From NCBI RefSeq assembly GCF_000383975.1, contig NZ_KB913017.1:3324265-3388264 (forward strand): a DNA stretch of 64,000 nucleotides, written 5' to 3'. Below, one piece after another: positions 54,990-64,000 of the stretch. This stretch comes from Natronorubrum tibetense GA33. GTDB taxonomy: Archaea > Halobacteriota > Halobacteria > Halobacteriales > Natrialbaceae. The position numbers were made by a program, and so were the translations under genes. Positions within the stretch are counted from its first letter, which is position 1, and every line of letters begins with the position of its first letter. Below the pieces are notes generated by a model that was not told the origin of the DNA, did no database searches, and saw only the letters and a list, made by a program, of their open reading frames with translations.

Positions 54990-55894
54990 GTTCGTCGCTC
55001 TCCCCGTCGCGGTTAGCGAACTACGCGACGTGTCCGCGCCTGTACGACTACCGCTACGCTCAAGACGTGAACGCGCCGGACCGTACAGAACTGTATCTCA
55101 ACCAAGGAACGATCTACCACGAGACTATCGAGGACGTGTGTGATGCGACTGACCGCGGTGACGACCCGGAGACGATACACAACCGGGCGATGCAGGTCTT
55201 CGATGCGAAGTGGGACGAACACAGTACTCCGGATGACTACGAATCTGCCGCGCATCAGGAGTACCAGCGAACTGAGAACCGCGCTGCCATCGCGTCGTTC
55301 TTCGATCCGGACGGCGGTGACGGGATCGAGCACGCTCGCTACTCGGTCGCTACGGAATGTTGGGTGGAGTGCGAAGTGGATGGTCGAGAACTCCATGGGA
55401 AAGCTGACAACGTCGTCCGGAGTGACGACGGGCTGCACATTTTCGACTACAAGCGGAACACGGACGGGGTTCTTTCGTCGGGGACGGCCGAGTATCTTGG
55501 CGACCATCTCGACGGGGAAGCCCACGAACCGAAGCGGGTCCGGAACGCGTTCCAGACCGCGACATACGTCGAAGGCGTGAAGAACGAACCGTTCTATGAG
55601 GATGGGATGAAGATCCGGTTCAGTTTCTACGGGATCCTCAACAGCACGTCGTTCGAGAGCACCCCGAGCGGATACGACGTGTCCGCGCGTGGCTGGCCTC
55701 GGGAAACCACGGAAATCTACGAGGACCACTACGACACGATATGGGCGCTCATCCGGGACGCCCATGATGGCATCACGGGTGAGACGTACGAGCCGGACCT
55801 GCTCGAGCTCGACCGTATCACTGAGGAGGCGTGCCCGGACTGCGACTATCGAGAAATGTGTGCTGACCGACTGTCCACGGAGGTGCAACGATGA
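54986..55894 (+). CDS. Cas4/AddB-type PD-(D/E)XK Fe-S nuclease
   Basis: This is a 302-residue protein. It has SPSRLANYATCPRLYDYRY (C16), GTIYHETIED (motif I helix His), HGKADNVVRSDDGLHIFDYK (Asp, then the DYK motif), and a C-terminal CPDCDYREMC (C283, C286, C292). The four cysteines match the 4Fe-4S cluster of Cas4 and AddB nucleases. It would cleave single-stranded DNA in the helicase complex. The 4-base overlaps on both sides indicate strict cotranslation with the AddB-like and AddA-like genes; it may be the detached nuclease domain of AddB. Confidence 0.85.
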   Translation: MSSSLSPSRLANYATCPRLYDYRYAQDVNAPDRTELYLNQGTIYHETIEDVCDATDRGDDPETIHNRAMQVFDAKWDEHSTPDDYESAAHQEYQRTENRAAIASFFDPDGGDGIEHARYSVATECWVECEVDGRELHGKADNVVRSDDGLHIFDYKRNTDGVLSSGTAEYLGDHLDGEAHEPKRVRNAFQTATYVEGVKNEPFYEDGMKIRFSFYGILNSTSFESTPSGYDVSARGWPRETTEIYEDHYDTIWALIRDAHDGITGETYEPDLLELDRITEEACPDCDYREMCADRLSTEVQR

Positions 55895-58800
55895 GCGACG
55901 AGGCCGAGTACCCGTCTTGGTTTCCAGTGCCGGAAGCAGATCTCTCACCGGAACCCCAACAGGAGTCGATTATCGACTCGGACGCATACCCGATGCGTGT
56001 CCTCGCAGGCGCAGGAACGGGCAAGACGTTCACGATGGTGCGGAAGATCGAGCATCTTATCGACGATGAAGACGTCTCGCCGGACCGGATTCTCGCGTTA
56101 ACGTTCACGAACAACGCGGCGGACTCGATGCGGGAGAAGCTTAACGCGAAACTCGGGACAGCGGGGTACGACATCGACGCGTACACGTACCACTCGATCT
56201 GTAACGAGATCCTCACCGACTACGCCTACGAAGCTGGGATCGACCCGGACTTCGAGGTTGCGACGGACGCCGAGAAGTACGCTATTGTGCTGGATGTTCT
56301 CGACGACATCGAGTACCGATCGGTCAAACCCAACGTGTACGGCAGCGACGGATATGCGTCCGGAGCCGCGTCGAAGCTGCTCAACTTCATCGGGTCGATG
56401 AAGCGCAGCGGCATCTCCCCAGACGACATCGACGCGTTCCTCGGGCCTGCCGACCGCGTCTACGATCTCGCCGACCTTCCGGAGCGCATCGAAACGATTG
56501 CCAGCGACCATCTCGGCGGCCGTTCCGTGTCAAGCGTACTTGAATCACTTTCTGATGTGCGCGATGAACTCACCGCGGAACGCGACGCATTGGGAACGGA
56601 CGGGATCGAAGCCAGCGCCCGAGACTTCCTCGACCGGCTCGTCGACCTGTGTGATGCGCTTGAAACCGCGTTCGAGGCCCACGAAGATGGCGAGCGTGAC
56701 CTGCCAGACAATGCGTACAAACTCCCGAAGTACCTGTTCGGAGGGTACGCAAGCGGTGCCCCGAAAGGGATCCCGGACGATCTGGACCTCGAACTCACGG
56801 ACCATCTCGACTCGTTCGTTTCCGACTGTCTTACTGCCCGAGACCTCACCGCAGGGTACGCTGCATACGAGCGAGAACTGGACGACCGAAATCTCATCGA
56901 CTTCGACGGCCTAGTAGTCGAGACAGCTGTGCTGATGGATTCTCCAGTTGGCGAGGAAATCGCCGAGCGGTGGGACTACGTGTTCTGCGACGAGTTCCAA
57001 GACACGGATCGCCTCCAGTTCGACCTCGTTACGTCACTTGTCACCGACGATAATCTGTTCGTCGTCGGGGACGACGATCAGGCGATCTACGAATGGCGCG
57101 GCGCGAACGTCGCCAACATCACCGACGAACTCGATCAGGCGTTCACGGCGCTCATGGACGAACCACTGGAGGAGAACTTCCGCTCCCGACAGCCGATTCT
57201 CAACTTAGCGAACGAGGCAATTCAGAAACTCGACCACCGTGAACGGCACAAAACACTCACTCGCGTCGACGAACCCGCGTATAACGGGGACACCGTCGCT
57301 ACCGTCGAACTACCGGACGAAGACGACGACTCGAACGGTGCAACCCAACTTCGTACCGTCGTACAGAATTTACTAAGCGGTGCAGCAGAAAATCTCGATG
57401 AGACATACGACCCAGGCGACATCGCGTTACTCGTTCGGAAGAACGCCCACGCGACACCTGTCATCGAAGAATTCGAAGACGCTGGCATCCCGTACCAGGT
57501 TGCTGGCGATTTAGCCACGGAATCAGTCGGCGTCGGAACCGTCACTGCCTACCTGAAGGCGCTTGCGCGGCCGGAAGACGAGGTGAGTTGGAATCGCGTC
57601 CTCCTGATGCGGTACCGGCTGTGCGACGCAGACCTCCGCACGCTCAATGCAGGCGACGACCTGCTCGTGGATACGCTTCAGGAGACATCACTCGACGAGT
57701 TCGAGGAGCCCGACCGCGTCGCAGAAGCCCGCGAGCACGCCACAGAACTCCTCAATATCCGTGATTCGGCGTCGCTCAGCCACCTGTACCGCGAACTCAC
57801 GGACCGCACGAACATCGAGTGGTATCTCAGCGAGCAGGAGCGCCGGGACCTTGCCCAGCTTGAAGACGTCATCGAACAGTACGGGGATAGTGCCGTCCAA
57901 CCACCACTCACCCCGGAGTTCATCGACTCGCTCGAACACTACGACTCCCTGTTCGACGAGAGTGGCACCACACCCACGAGTCAGCCAGACGTCGCCGACG
58001 ACGCGGTCAACGTGATGACCATCCACAAAAGCAAGGGCCTGGACTTCCCGGTCGTCCTTATCCCACAAGTCACGGCTGATGAATGGGCACCGAGCTCACG
58101 TACGTACGACGCCCTCGAAACCAGCCTCTCGGATGGCGCGGAAGCAGCGTTCGCCGAGGACTTCGTTGAGCGTGATGCCCGTGAGACCCGTCGTGTGTTC
58201 CACGTCGGGATCACGCGTGCCGAGGACATCCTCGTCATGCAGGGCGGTAGCGAGGAAGGCGACGATGCTGCGGACGAGGATTCGGTTTCAGAGATGGTTG
58301 ACGAAATTCTTCCATCTCGAATCCCATGGCAGCCAGATCGAGGACATCTCCCGCTCTGGACCGACATCCAAGAGTGTCTCCCGGGCGAGGCAGTAGACTG
58401 GACGAACACGCTGGCCAGCGAGACTGTCGGAGACGTTGGTGGTTCCGTCAGGCATGATGGGGAGGAACTCGCGGTTGAAGCTGCGCGTAACCGCGTGATA
58501 GATCTCGCAACAGCCACACTCGGCGGGAATCTCTCACCGAGAGCCGAGCGGGAGACACTTCAGGTTGCGTCGCTGACTGGCCCGTCGACACCGTCGCCAT
58601 CGCTCTCTCACAGCTACACGTCGCTAGCGGCCTACGAAGAATGCCCGCGGAGTCACTACTTGGAGTACGTGGTCAACGCCTTCCCCGATTACCAGGAGAC
58701 CACAAGCGACGCCGGGAATGGCGTGTCGCAACGTACAATCGGGTTGTTGTTCCACGACACTGCAGAGCAAGCCGCGAATCAAGATGTGGAATGCCGTGAG

Positions 58801-59346
58801 GAATGGTACGAAATCTGCGAGCGACTTGCCGTTCAGCGCCGCTCTGAGGACGCTCTCCCGGCGGCAAAACAGTGCATCGACCGGTACTTTGAGTTAGATC
58901 TCCCCAGTTACGAGATCATCGACGCGGAGAGGGAGTTCGAACTTGATATCGATGGTCACGAACTCGTCGGCTATATCGACGCTGTCTACCGCACGCCTGA
59001 CGACGAACTGATCGTCGTCGACTATAAGGCGACCGAACGTCACCGCGACCTACAAGATGATAAGCAACTCCCAATCTACCTGTTAGCGTGTCGTGACCTG
59101 TACGATGAGCCTGTATCACGAGCGGGATACGCTTATGTCGGTGACATTGGCGCAAAAGTCGAATCCCGAACATTCAGCGGTGACGACCTCGAAGCGATCA
59201 GGGACGACGTAACGGAGTCGATGAACCGTATTGCGGAGTTCTCGTTCAGTCAGTACACTGCGGGCGAACACTGTCAGTGGTGTCAACACAACCAACTTCC
59301 CTGCGCACCAGATTCGTTCACTGTCGAGCCTGGGTTCAAAGAGTAG
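55891..59346 (+). CDS. AddA/RecB-like UvrD helicase-nuclease
   Basis: This is a 1151-residue protein. The SF1 helicase has Walker A GAGTGKT (40-46), DEFQD (367-371), VVGDDDQAIYEWRGAN, VMTIHKSKGLDFPVVLIP and HVGITRAEDILVM. The C-terminal PD-(D/E)XK nuclease has SYTSLAAYEECPRSHYLEYV, GLLFHDTAEQAA, GYIDAVYR, VVDYKA (1043-1047) and QLPIYLLAC, plus trailing CQWCQHNQLPC, so it probably carries its own Fe-S cluster. This is a full AddA/RecB-type enzyme that unwinds and degrades DNA ends. It is the last gene of the Argonaute operon, overlapping the Fe-S nuclease by 4 bases. A HerA remnant follows directly. Confidence 0.9.
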   Translation: MSDEAEYPSWFPVPEADLSPEPQQESIIDSDAYPMRVLAGAGTGKTFTMVRKIEHLIDDEDVSPDRILALTFTNNAADSMREKLNAKLGTAGYDIDAYTYHSICNEILTDYAYEAGIDPDFEVATDAEKYAIVLDVLDDIEYRSVKPNVYGSDGYASGAASKLLNFIGSMKRSGISPDDIDAFLGPADRVYDLADLPERIETIASDHLGGRSVSSVLESLSDVRDELTAERDALGTDGIEASARDFLDRLVDLCDALETAFEAHEDGERDLPDNAYKLPKYLFGGYASGAPKGIPDDLDLELTDHLDSFVSDCLTARDLTAGYAAYERELDDRNLIDFDGLVVETAVLMDSPVGEEIAERWDYVFCDEFQDTDRLQFDLVTSLVTDDNLFVVGDDDQAIYEWRGANVANITDELDQAFTALMDEPLEENFRSRQPILNLANEAIQKLDHRERHKTLTRVDEPAYNGDTVATVELPDEDDDSNGATQLRTVVQNLLSGAAENLDETYDPGDIALLVRKNAHATPVIEEFEDAGIPYQVAGDLATESVGVGTVTAYLKALARPEDEVSWNRVLLMRYRLCDADLRTLNAGDDLLVDTLQETSLDEFEEPDRVAEAREHATELLNIRDSASLSHLYRELTDRTNIEWYLSEQERRDLAQLEDVIEQYGDSAVQPPLTPEFIDSLEHYDSLFDESGTTPTSQPDVADDAVNVMTIHKSKGLDFPVVLIPQVTADEWAPSSRTYDALETSLSDGAEAAFAEDFVERDARETRRVFHVGITRAEDILVMQGGSEEGDDAADEDSVSEMVDEILPSRIPWQPDRGHLPLWTDIQECLPGEAVDWTNTLASETVGDVGGSVRHDGEELAVEAARNRVIDLATATLGGNLSPRAERETLQVASLTGPSTPSPSLSHSYTSLAAYEECPRSHYLEYVVNAFPDYQETTSDAGNGVSQRTIGLLFHDTAEQAANQDVECREEWYEICERLAVQRRSEDALPAAKQCIDRYFELDLPSYEIIDAEREFELDIDGHELVGYIDAVYRTPDDELIVVDYKATERHRDLQDDKQLPIYLLACRDLYDEPVSRAGYAYVGDIGAKVESRTFSGDDLEAIRDDVTESMNRIAEFSFSQYTAGEHCQWCQHNQLPCAPDSFTVEPGFKE

Positions 59347-59757
59347 TCAGGATTACGTCTGAAGGCCGCAAGTTCGGATTCGGACTCGGGATTATCAGTC
59401 AACGCCCGTCGAAAATCGATCAAGACGTTCTGTCGCAGTGCGGAACGCAGATTTCGATGCAGATCAAGAATCCGAGTGACCAGGACGCAATCAAAAACTC
59501 CGTGGAGGCCGCTGGTGAAGACGTGCTTCGAGAGTTGCCCCGGTTTAACCCCAGGGCAAGCGGTCGTGTCTGGTGATGCAATGAACACGCCGGCACTGAT
59601 CCAGGTTCGACAGCGACGCACACCACACGGTGCTGGAAGTCGGCCAGTCATCGAGGAATGGCGCGAAGCATACGACGAACGGCAACGTGAACCGACACAG
59701 TCCGAATCTGCTGATTTCGGGGAGGGGGACTCGACTGGCGTTCAGAGTCTCGATTAA
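59340..59757 (+). pseudogene. herA: HerA helicase C-terminal remnant, frameshifted
   Basis: The sequence reads RITSEGRKFGFGLGIISQRP, then SKIDQDVLSQCGTQISMQIK, up to DVLRELP. It continues in the next frame as GLTPGQAVVSGDAMNTPAL to the stop at 59757. This is the C-terminal quarter of archaeal HerA, the hexameric DNA translocase that works with the NurA nuclease. An extra C in the run at 59538-59541 explains the frame change. The N-terminal three quarters, with the P-loop, are absent. The remnant begins at the very end of the RecB-like gene, suggesting a recombination joint. Confidence 0.8.
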
Positions 59758-59844
59758 TGTGATCTGGCTGTGAGCGAGAATCACGCTTTTGAGGGCGCAA
59801 CGGTCTGCTGAGAAAGTAACTGCTTGTCAGCAGTCACAGAGATT

Positions 59845-62103
59845 CTATTGCTCAGTCGGTTCAGTTGAACGTGTTGCTCGGAACTCGAACCGTGCGCCGT
59901 CTTCTTCGCTGTCTGTAAGGGTAACGTCCCAGTTGTGAGCTTGGGCAATTCGTGAGACAATTGTGAGTCCGATACCGCTTCCGCTGTAGCCTGTTGTATA
60001 ACCATGATCAAACACAGTGTCACGTTCGTCAGAGGGAATACCGTCACCAGTATCTTCGACGTAGAATCCGTTGTCAAGCGGACCAACCCGGACAGTCACG
60101 TCTGGGCCACCGTGTCCGACCGCATTCCGGAACAGATTCTCGAAGAGTGCCGTGAGCTGACTTGCATCGCCCGACACTGTGCACGGGTCTGTTGACAGGG
60201 TTGCTGACCGCGTGTCGATGAATTCCCAGGCGTCGTGGGCAATCTCAGACACCGACACTGGTTCGTGGTTTTCGTCAGGCATCCCGTGACGTGCGAGTGC
60301 GGTTAGATCAGTGATGAGTTCCTGAATACGGGTGAGGGACATATCAATCGATTCGAGTTGTGATTCGTTACCGGTTTCCTGATATAATTCGAGGCTCCCG
60401 GACGCAATTGATAACGGGTTGCGGAGATCGTGTGAGACCATACTGGCGAACTGTTCAAGCCGTTCGTTTTGGGCTTCTAACTCCGCTTCTCGCTCACGTA
60501 ACGCCTGTTCGGTGTTGACCTGAGAGAGTGCAGTAGTGAGGTGAGCGGCAAGTAGTTCGCCGATAGCTACGTCTTGTGAATCGAACTCCGAGGTGGTTGG
60601 TGACCCGGCCATCAAGATGCCGTACTCACCCAGTGGAAGGTGCAACTCGCTGCGGATCGGTGACTCCGGGTTATAGATATCTGCGTCAGTCTGGGTATCA
60701 TCAATCGCTGTCGCGTTCTCATCCGCAAATACCCGCCACGCGATACTCTCTTCGTCACGAAACGTCGGCGGGTCACCAATGAGCTCCAGAACAGCATCAG
60801 TGTACGCGATAGGGGCCAGTTCTTCGTTCTCCGCGTCGTACAGATGAATCGCGTTCGCCTGTAGGTCTAAGATCTCACGAGCGGCGACAACCCCCCGTTC
60901 AGCGACTTCCTCAACCGTCTCAGCGGACAATAACCGTGGCATCTCTCTGTTGAGTGCTTCGAGTTGGCGTTCTCGTTCTTTGCGCTCGGTTATCTCTGTA
61001 GACACGCCGAACACGCCTTCTACCTCACCAGCAGTATCCAGCGCAGGGACTTTCAATGAGAGATACGTTCGCTCATCACCGCCTACCGTGATTTGTTCTT
61101 CAACTTCAACCGGTTCGCCCGTTTCAAGGACACGGCGATCGTTTGCGTGGACAGTTTCAGCCATGTCCGGTGGGTGGATGGCCTCATCGTCTTGGCCGAC
61201 GAGCTCTTCGGAGTCTACATTGAACAAGCGCTCGTATTCAGCATTCACAAACACGTACCGGCCATCAGTATCTTTCAGATACATCACTGCAGTCGTATTG
61301 TTGAGGATGAGGTTCAGACGGCGGTCTGCCTCCTGGAGGTCTGAGAGGACGTGTCGCCGGTTAAGGTACGCCGTGACGAACTGTAGAATCGTGGTGAGCA
61401 GCTCCTGTTCTTCGAAGAGAAACACATCGCTGTCCGTCTCAGACACAGAATCGGTCGTGTAGCCGATCGTGAGTGTGAGTTCATTACCAGCGGTGGTCAC
61501 GTCCTGAACTGTGAGTTGGTGAACTGGTGGTTCATACTCCGGAGAGGTGAACTCTGTCTCATCGATAGAGAGCGAAGCAACTGCTGCTTCTGGGAACTGC
61601 AGCGACTGTGGAAGATACGTAACGATTTGCTGGAATTTTTCTGACGACTGACCGTCACCATCGCTAAGCAGATCGCTGATCGTTTGAATCGTAGTGAGTT
61701 CTTTTACTCGTTCTCGCAGTTCGTGTTCCGTTTGGTACTCGGCAACTGCGTGACGAATGCGTGTGGCAAGCCGGTCGTACTGTTCTGTCCCGCGTTTCTG
61801 TAGGTAATCGGTTACTCCGGCAGAGATGGCTTCGCTAGCGATCTCTTCTGAGCCTTTCCCTGTAAAGAGAATAAACGGTAATTCCGGATGGGTTTCACGA
61901 ACCGTGTCTAAGAATTCAAGCCCATTCTGGTCTGGCATCTCATAGTCACTCACAATACACGTAATCGGTTCCGTCTCAATGAGTGTCCGCGCGTCGTGGA
62001 CGCGTGTCGCAGTATGTATCGTCGCCGCAGGGAGTTTGCGTTGTAAAAACGTGGTTGTGAGATCCAAGAAATTCGTGTCGTCATCGACACAGAGAAGATG
62101 CAT
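59845..62103 (-). CDS. Receiver-PAS-GAF hybrid histidine kinase
   Basis: This is about 752 residues from ATG 62103 (MHLLCVDDDTNFL); a start 13 codons upstream is less likely. The N-terminal receiver has the phospho-acceptor Asp53 in IVSDYEMPDQNGLEF and Lys in LFTGKGSEE. A PAS domain (about 265-375) and a GAF domain (about 390-530) follow, then HisKA (FASMVSHDLRNPLSIASGSL) and HATPase_c (NLFRNAVGHGG, DTGDGIP, GSGIGLTIV). No membrane segment is present, so it is cytosolic. This receiver-first layout is common in haloarchaeal two-component systems. The cognate output is not in the window, and a link to the defence genes is not evident. Confidence 0.85.
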   Translation of the reverse strand: MHLLCVDDDTNFLDLTTTFLQRKLPAATIHTATRVHDARTLIETEPITCIVSDYEMPDQNGLEFLDTVRETHPELPFILFTGKGSEEIASEAISAGVTDYLQKRGTEQYDRLATRIRHAVAEYQTEHELRERVKELTTIQTISDLLSDGDGQSSEKFQQIVTYLPQSLQFPEAAVASLSIDETEFTSPEYEPPVHQLTVQDVTTAGNELTLTIGYTTDSVSETDSDVFLFEEQELLTTILQFVTAYLNRRHVLSDLQEADRRLNLILNNTTAVMYLKDTDGRYVFVNAEYERLFNVDSEELVGQDDEAIHPPDMAETVHANDRRVLETGEPVEVEEQITVGGDERTYLSLKVPALDTAGEVEGVFGVSTEITERKERERQLEALNREMPRLLSAETVEEVAERGVVAAREILDLQANAIHLYDAENEELAPIAYTDAVLELIGDPPTFRDEESIAWRVFADENATAIDDTQTDADIYNPESPIRSELHLPLGEYGILMAGSPTTSEFDSQDVAIGELLAAHLTTALSQVNTEQALREREAELEAQNERLEQFASMVSHDLRNPLSIASGSLELYQETGNESQLESIDMSLTRIQELITDLTALARHGMPDENHEPVSVSEIAHDAWEFIDTRSATLSTDPCTVSGDASQLTALFENLFRNAVGHGGPDVTVRVGPLDNGFYVEDTGDGIPSDERDTVFDHGYTTGYSGSGIGLTIVSRIAQAHNWDVTLTDSEEDGARFEFRATRSTEPTEQ

Positions 62104-62380
62104 ACAGGAGTGTATGATGCCCTTATCAAAGCTCTTTCTCAAAACACATTCTTCAGCGCCTTAATACGGACACTATCCAGACGCTACTACCGATACGGTT
62201 GATTTCGCGGCCGCGGCGATGACGTCTGCTTCTGTGTGGGGGTTCTGTTCAGTCATCCACGCGTAGTCCCGCGGCAACACGTACGATCCGTCGAAGTTGT
62301 TCGACCAGCGTATCGCTATGACGAGCAGGCGATGGATCTCGTGTAGTACCCCGCGAGAGTCAGACAGGCGATCGTGACGA

Positions 62381-64000
62381 CTAGTCCCCAAGCAATCGAG
62401 AAAAGAAGCCACCAGATTTGTCGGTATCCGACGCGTCTTCCGTGGTGGCTGACTGCTCGATGTCCGTACCGGTTTCGGCCGCCCCGTTCAGGAGGTCGTT
62501 GACAGAGTACCCGATCCACTCAGCGAATTCCTCAGGTGCGCCGATATAGACGCTGGTGGATGATTTCTCGGACATAAATCGTTTCGGGAGACGCTTCTCG
62601 TAGTCGTACACCTCGTACTCTTCGCGGTCGAAGTCAGCCGTAATGGCATTCGGCTCCGACTCGAACGTGACACGTCCGCCTTGGATATCTCGCTGCCACT
62701 TCAACCGTCCCGTGTCGTACGTCTTCTCAGCCGGTTCATCAGCGGGGAAGTACTCGGGTTGCTCTCGACCGGCTTCGTCGTAGAATTCGCGGACAATGCG
62801 ACGGACGTCTTCGATAGTGCCGTTCGCATCGGTCCACGGCTGCTCGGTGAGCATTCGCCGAGCCACGTAACTGAAGATCGGGTTTTGTCGTTCCAGCACC
62901 TCCGAAAGGTCTTCTTGTGCTTCGCGGAATCCCGGGTCCTCCGGATTAGAGGGGAAGGAGACATCCATGCTCAGGATTTTCATTCGGTTCCGGAACTCGG
63001 ATTTCGGGAGCGCGTCGTTGGTCGTGAAGATGAGACACGGCTGATCGACGCTGGTGGGCGTCCAGTCGCCCCAGTAGTTTCGGATCGGGCTCCACCGCTG
63101 AATCTTCTCCTTCTCCGCGTCGATGATAGCGTACGGGAAACACGTGTCCCACTCACGGACGCCGCGGACCTCTTTGACGCCGACATCGTCCGCGTCTACA
63201 CCGGAGATGACCGTGTTGTCGGAGACGAGTCGCAGGATGTACTCAGTGAGCTTGTCTTTCCCCGCGTCACTCTTCCCTTCGATGTAGAGGTGCTGCAGGA
63301 CGTTGTCCAGCGTCCGGGACGGTGACGACAACGCCGCGGCGTACTGGTTGGCGAACGGGGCCCAGAACCCGTAGAGGAACGCTTCGTACATCTGCGCCAT
63401 CACTGCGGTCTCGGATTGCGTGTGGCCGTGGTTCTCGACCGTCTCGATGTAGTCTTCGATTGTTTCGAGGCAGTGATCCAGGACTTCGGGGGTCGGCTCG
63501 CCGGTGGCGACAAGAATCATTTCGTCATCCTCGCCGATCACGACCTGTTCGGCCTCCGGAAGGATGGACATCGTTGGGATGGCTGTCGATTCCTTGACCT
63601 GCTTGTTATACGCGCTCATTGGCGCGGTAATGCTGTGGTCTTCGACGGTCGCGCCACGGTCACGGAGCCCAGCCCCGAACTCGTCAGCAGTGTCTTTGTC
63701 CACCTTGCTGGTTCCCATCCGTATCTTCTCGTCGGGTGCACGAATCCGCGGACGGTCGAGCCCATCCGTTAGCCCCGTTTCGTGATCCGATTCGACGAGT
63801 CCGACGTCCGGTGATTCGTCGTCATCCGGAGCGACGCTCGAGCTTTCATCGTCCGTTGGCTCGTCCGGCTCGATGACGTTGCGATCGGCGTTCTCGGGGT
63901 CTTCGACGAACGCAACTGTCTCGTCGGCCTCCTCTGGGTCGTCGACGACGGCAGTGACCTGATCGGCAACATCTTTCAGGTCCTCGACGGCATCCTGATT
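62381..64000 (-). CDS. SF3-like ATPase, paralogue of the PLD-linked ATPase; runs off the window
   Basis: The frame is open from 64000 down to the stop at 62381. The ATG at 63718 is internal, since acidic coding sequence (VAFVEDPENADRNVIEPDE) continues upstream to the edge. The ATPase core mirrors the one at 50806-52926: FWAPFANQYAA, P-loop IEGKSDAGKDK, CFPYAIIDAEKEKI, CLIFTTNDALPKSEFRNRMK. The C-terminus ends SGGFFSRLLGD. This SF3/D5-like group is typical of plasmid and viral replication helicases. N-terminal domains are outside the window. Whether a PLD domain is present is unknown. Confidence 0.8.
   Translation of the reverse strand, partial: NQDAVEDLKDVADQVTAVVDDPEEADETVAFVEDPENADRNVIEPDEPTDDESSSVAPDDDESPDVGLVESDHETGLTDGLDRPRIRAPDEKIRMGTSKVDKDTADEFGAGLRDRGATVEDHSITAPMSAYNKQVKESTAIPTMSILPEAEQVVIGEDDEMILVATGEPTPEVLDHCLETIEDYIETVENHGHTQSETAVMAQMYEAFLYGFWAPFANQYAAALSSPSRTLDNVLQHLYIEGKSDAGKDKLTEYILRLVSDNTVISGVDADDVGVKEVRGVREWDTCFPYAIIDAEKEKIQRWSPIRNYWGDWTPTSVDQPCLIFTTNDALPKSEFRNRMKILSMDVSFPSNPEDPGFREAQEDLSEVLERQNPIFSYVARRMLTEQPWTDANGTIEDVRRIVREFYDEAGREQPEYFPADEPAEKTYDTGRLKWQRDIQGGRVTFESEPNAITADFDREEYEVYDYEKRLPKRFMSEKSSTSVYIGAPEEFAEWIGYSVNDLLNGAAETGTDIEQSATTEDASDTDKSGGFFSRLLGD

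Noticed and set aside
55013-55948. Open frame on the minus strand opposite the Fe-S nuclease gene
   Set aside because: The plus strand encodes a nuclease with all motifs. The antisense product is basic and lacks any domain.
62173-62412. 79-codon minus-strand frame ending NPHTEADVIAAAAKSTVSVVASG
   Set aside because: The tail looks coding-like, but its start overlaps the 3' end of the ATPase gene in another frame and no family is recognised. It could be a gene remnant; the evidence is too weak to list.
1-64000. CRISPR array or cas operon
   Set aside because: No regularly spaced repeats were seen. The only Cas4-like gene (54986-55894) sits in an add-like operon without cas1/cas2.

Overview
The window comes from a halophilic archaeon (class Halobacteria). 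Translated products are strongly acidic (Asp/Glu-rich). Several genes have a TATA-like box about 25 bases upstream of the start codon and no Shine-Dalgarno sequence, as expected for leaderless haloarchaeal transcripts. Haloarchaeal families such as DUF7344-like HTH, HAD/HEAT and NgAgo-like Argonaute are present. There are no rRNA, tRNA, ribosomal or core metabolic genes. The stretch reads as a dense defence and mobile-element island, strewn with truncated transposase genes.

Layout: (1) 1-5.3 kb holds an IS5-like transposase tail, a tiny membrane protein, an SF2 helicase with C-terminal ribbon-helix-helix-like repeats, a TPR-like protein and two small unknown proteins. (2) 5.6-10.2 kb is a two-gene unit: a fusion of a degenerate Mre11-like phosphoesterase, HhH and phosphoribosyltransferase, overlapped by a DprA-like gene. 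(3) 10.6-16.2 kb has an HTH protein, an unknown protein, a HEAT-repeat protein, a broken DUF429 gene and a DUF7344-like regulator. (4) 16.7-19.1 kb is a compact minus-strand operon: HTH protein, zinc-ribbon protein, HNH nuclease and EVE/PUA-like reader. It is probably a modification-dependent restriction unit. (5) 19.2-20.9 kb encodes a HAD-like/HEAT protein whose C-terminus is a paralogue of the HEAT protein in (3).

(6) 21.2-39.4 kb carries a plus-strand set: unknown 706-aa protein, BrxD-like ATPase, zinc-ribbon ATPase, MBL-fold protein, Hrq1/MrfA-like helicase, YhaO/SbcD-like nuclease and YhaN/Rad50-like ATPase. It is interrupted by a minus-strand GmrSD-type gene (DUF262-DUF1524) flanked by IS scars. 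I cannot match the whole set to a named system; it is the best candidate for an undescribed one. (7) 39.6-44.6 kb is a McrBC pair whose McrB carries up to three EVE/PUA-like modules. (8) 44.6-47.8 kb has a PD-(D/E)XK nuclease and an AAA/DUF4143-like ATPase on the minus strand.

(9) 48.1-59.3 kb is a plus-strand operon headed by a long, catalytically complete NgAgo-like Argonaute. It is followed by a PLD-ATPase fusion, an AddB-like protein, a Cas4/AddB-type Fe-S nuclease and an AddA/RecB-like helicase-nuclease, then a truncated, frameshifted HerA remnant. The architecture suggests that helicase-nuclease processing of DNA supplies guides or targets to Argonaute. (10) 59.8-64 kb has a receiver-PAS-GAF histidine kinase and a second ATPase, related to the PLD-linked one, which runs off the right edge.

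Functions are inferred from motifs recognised by eye. No database or structure search was run.
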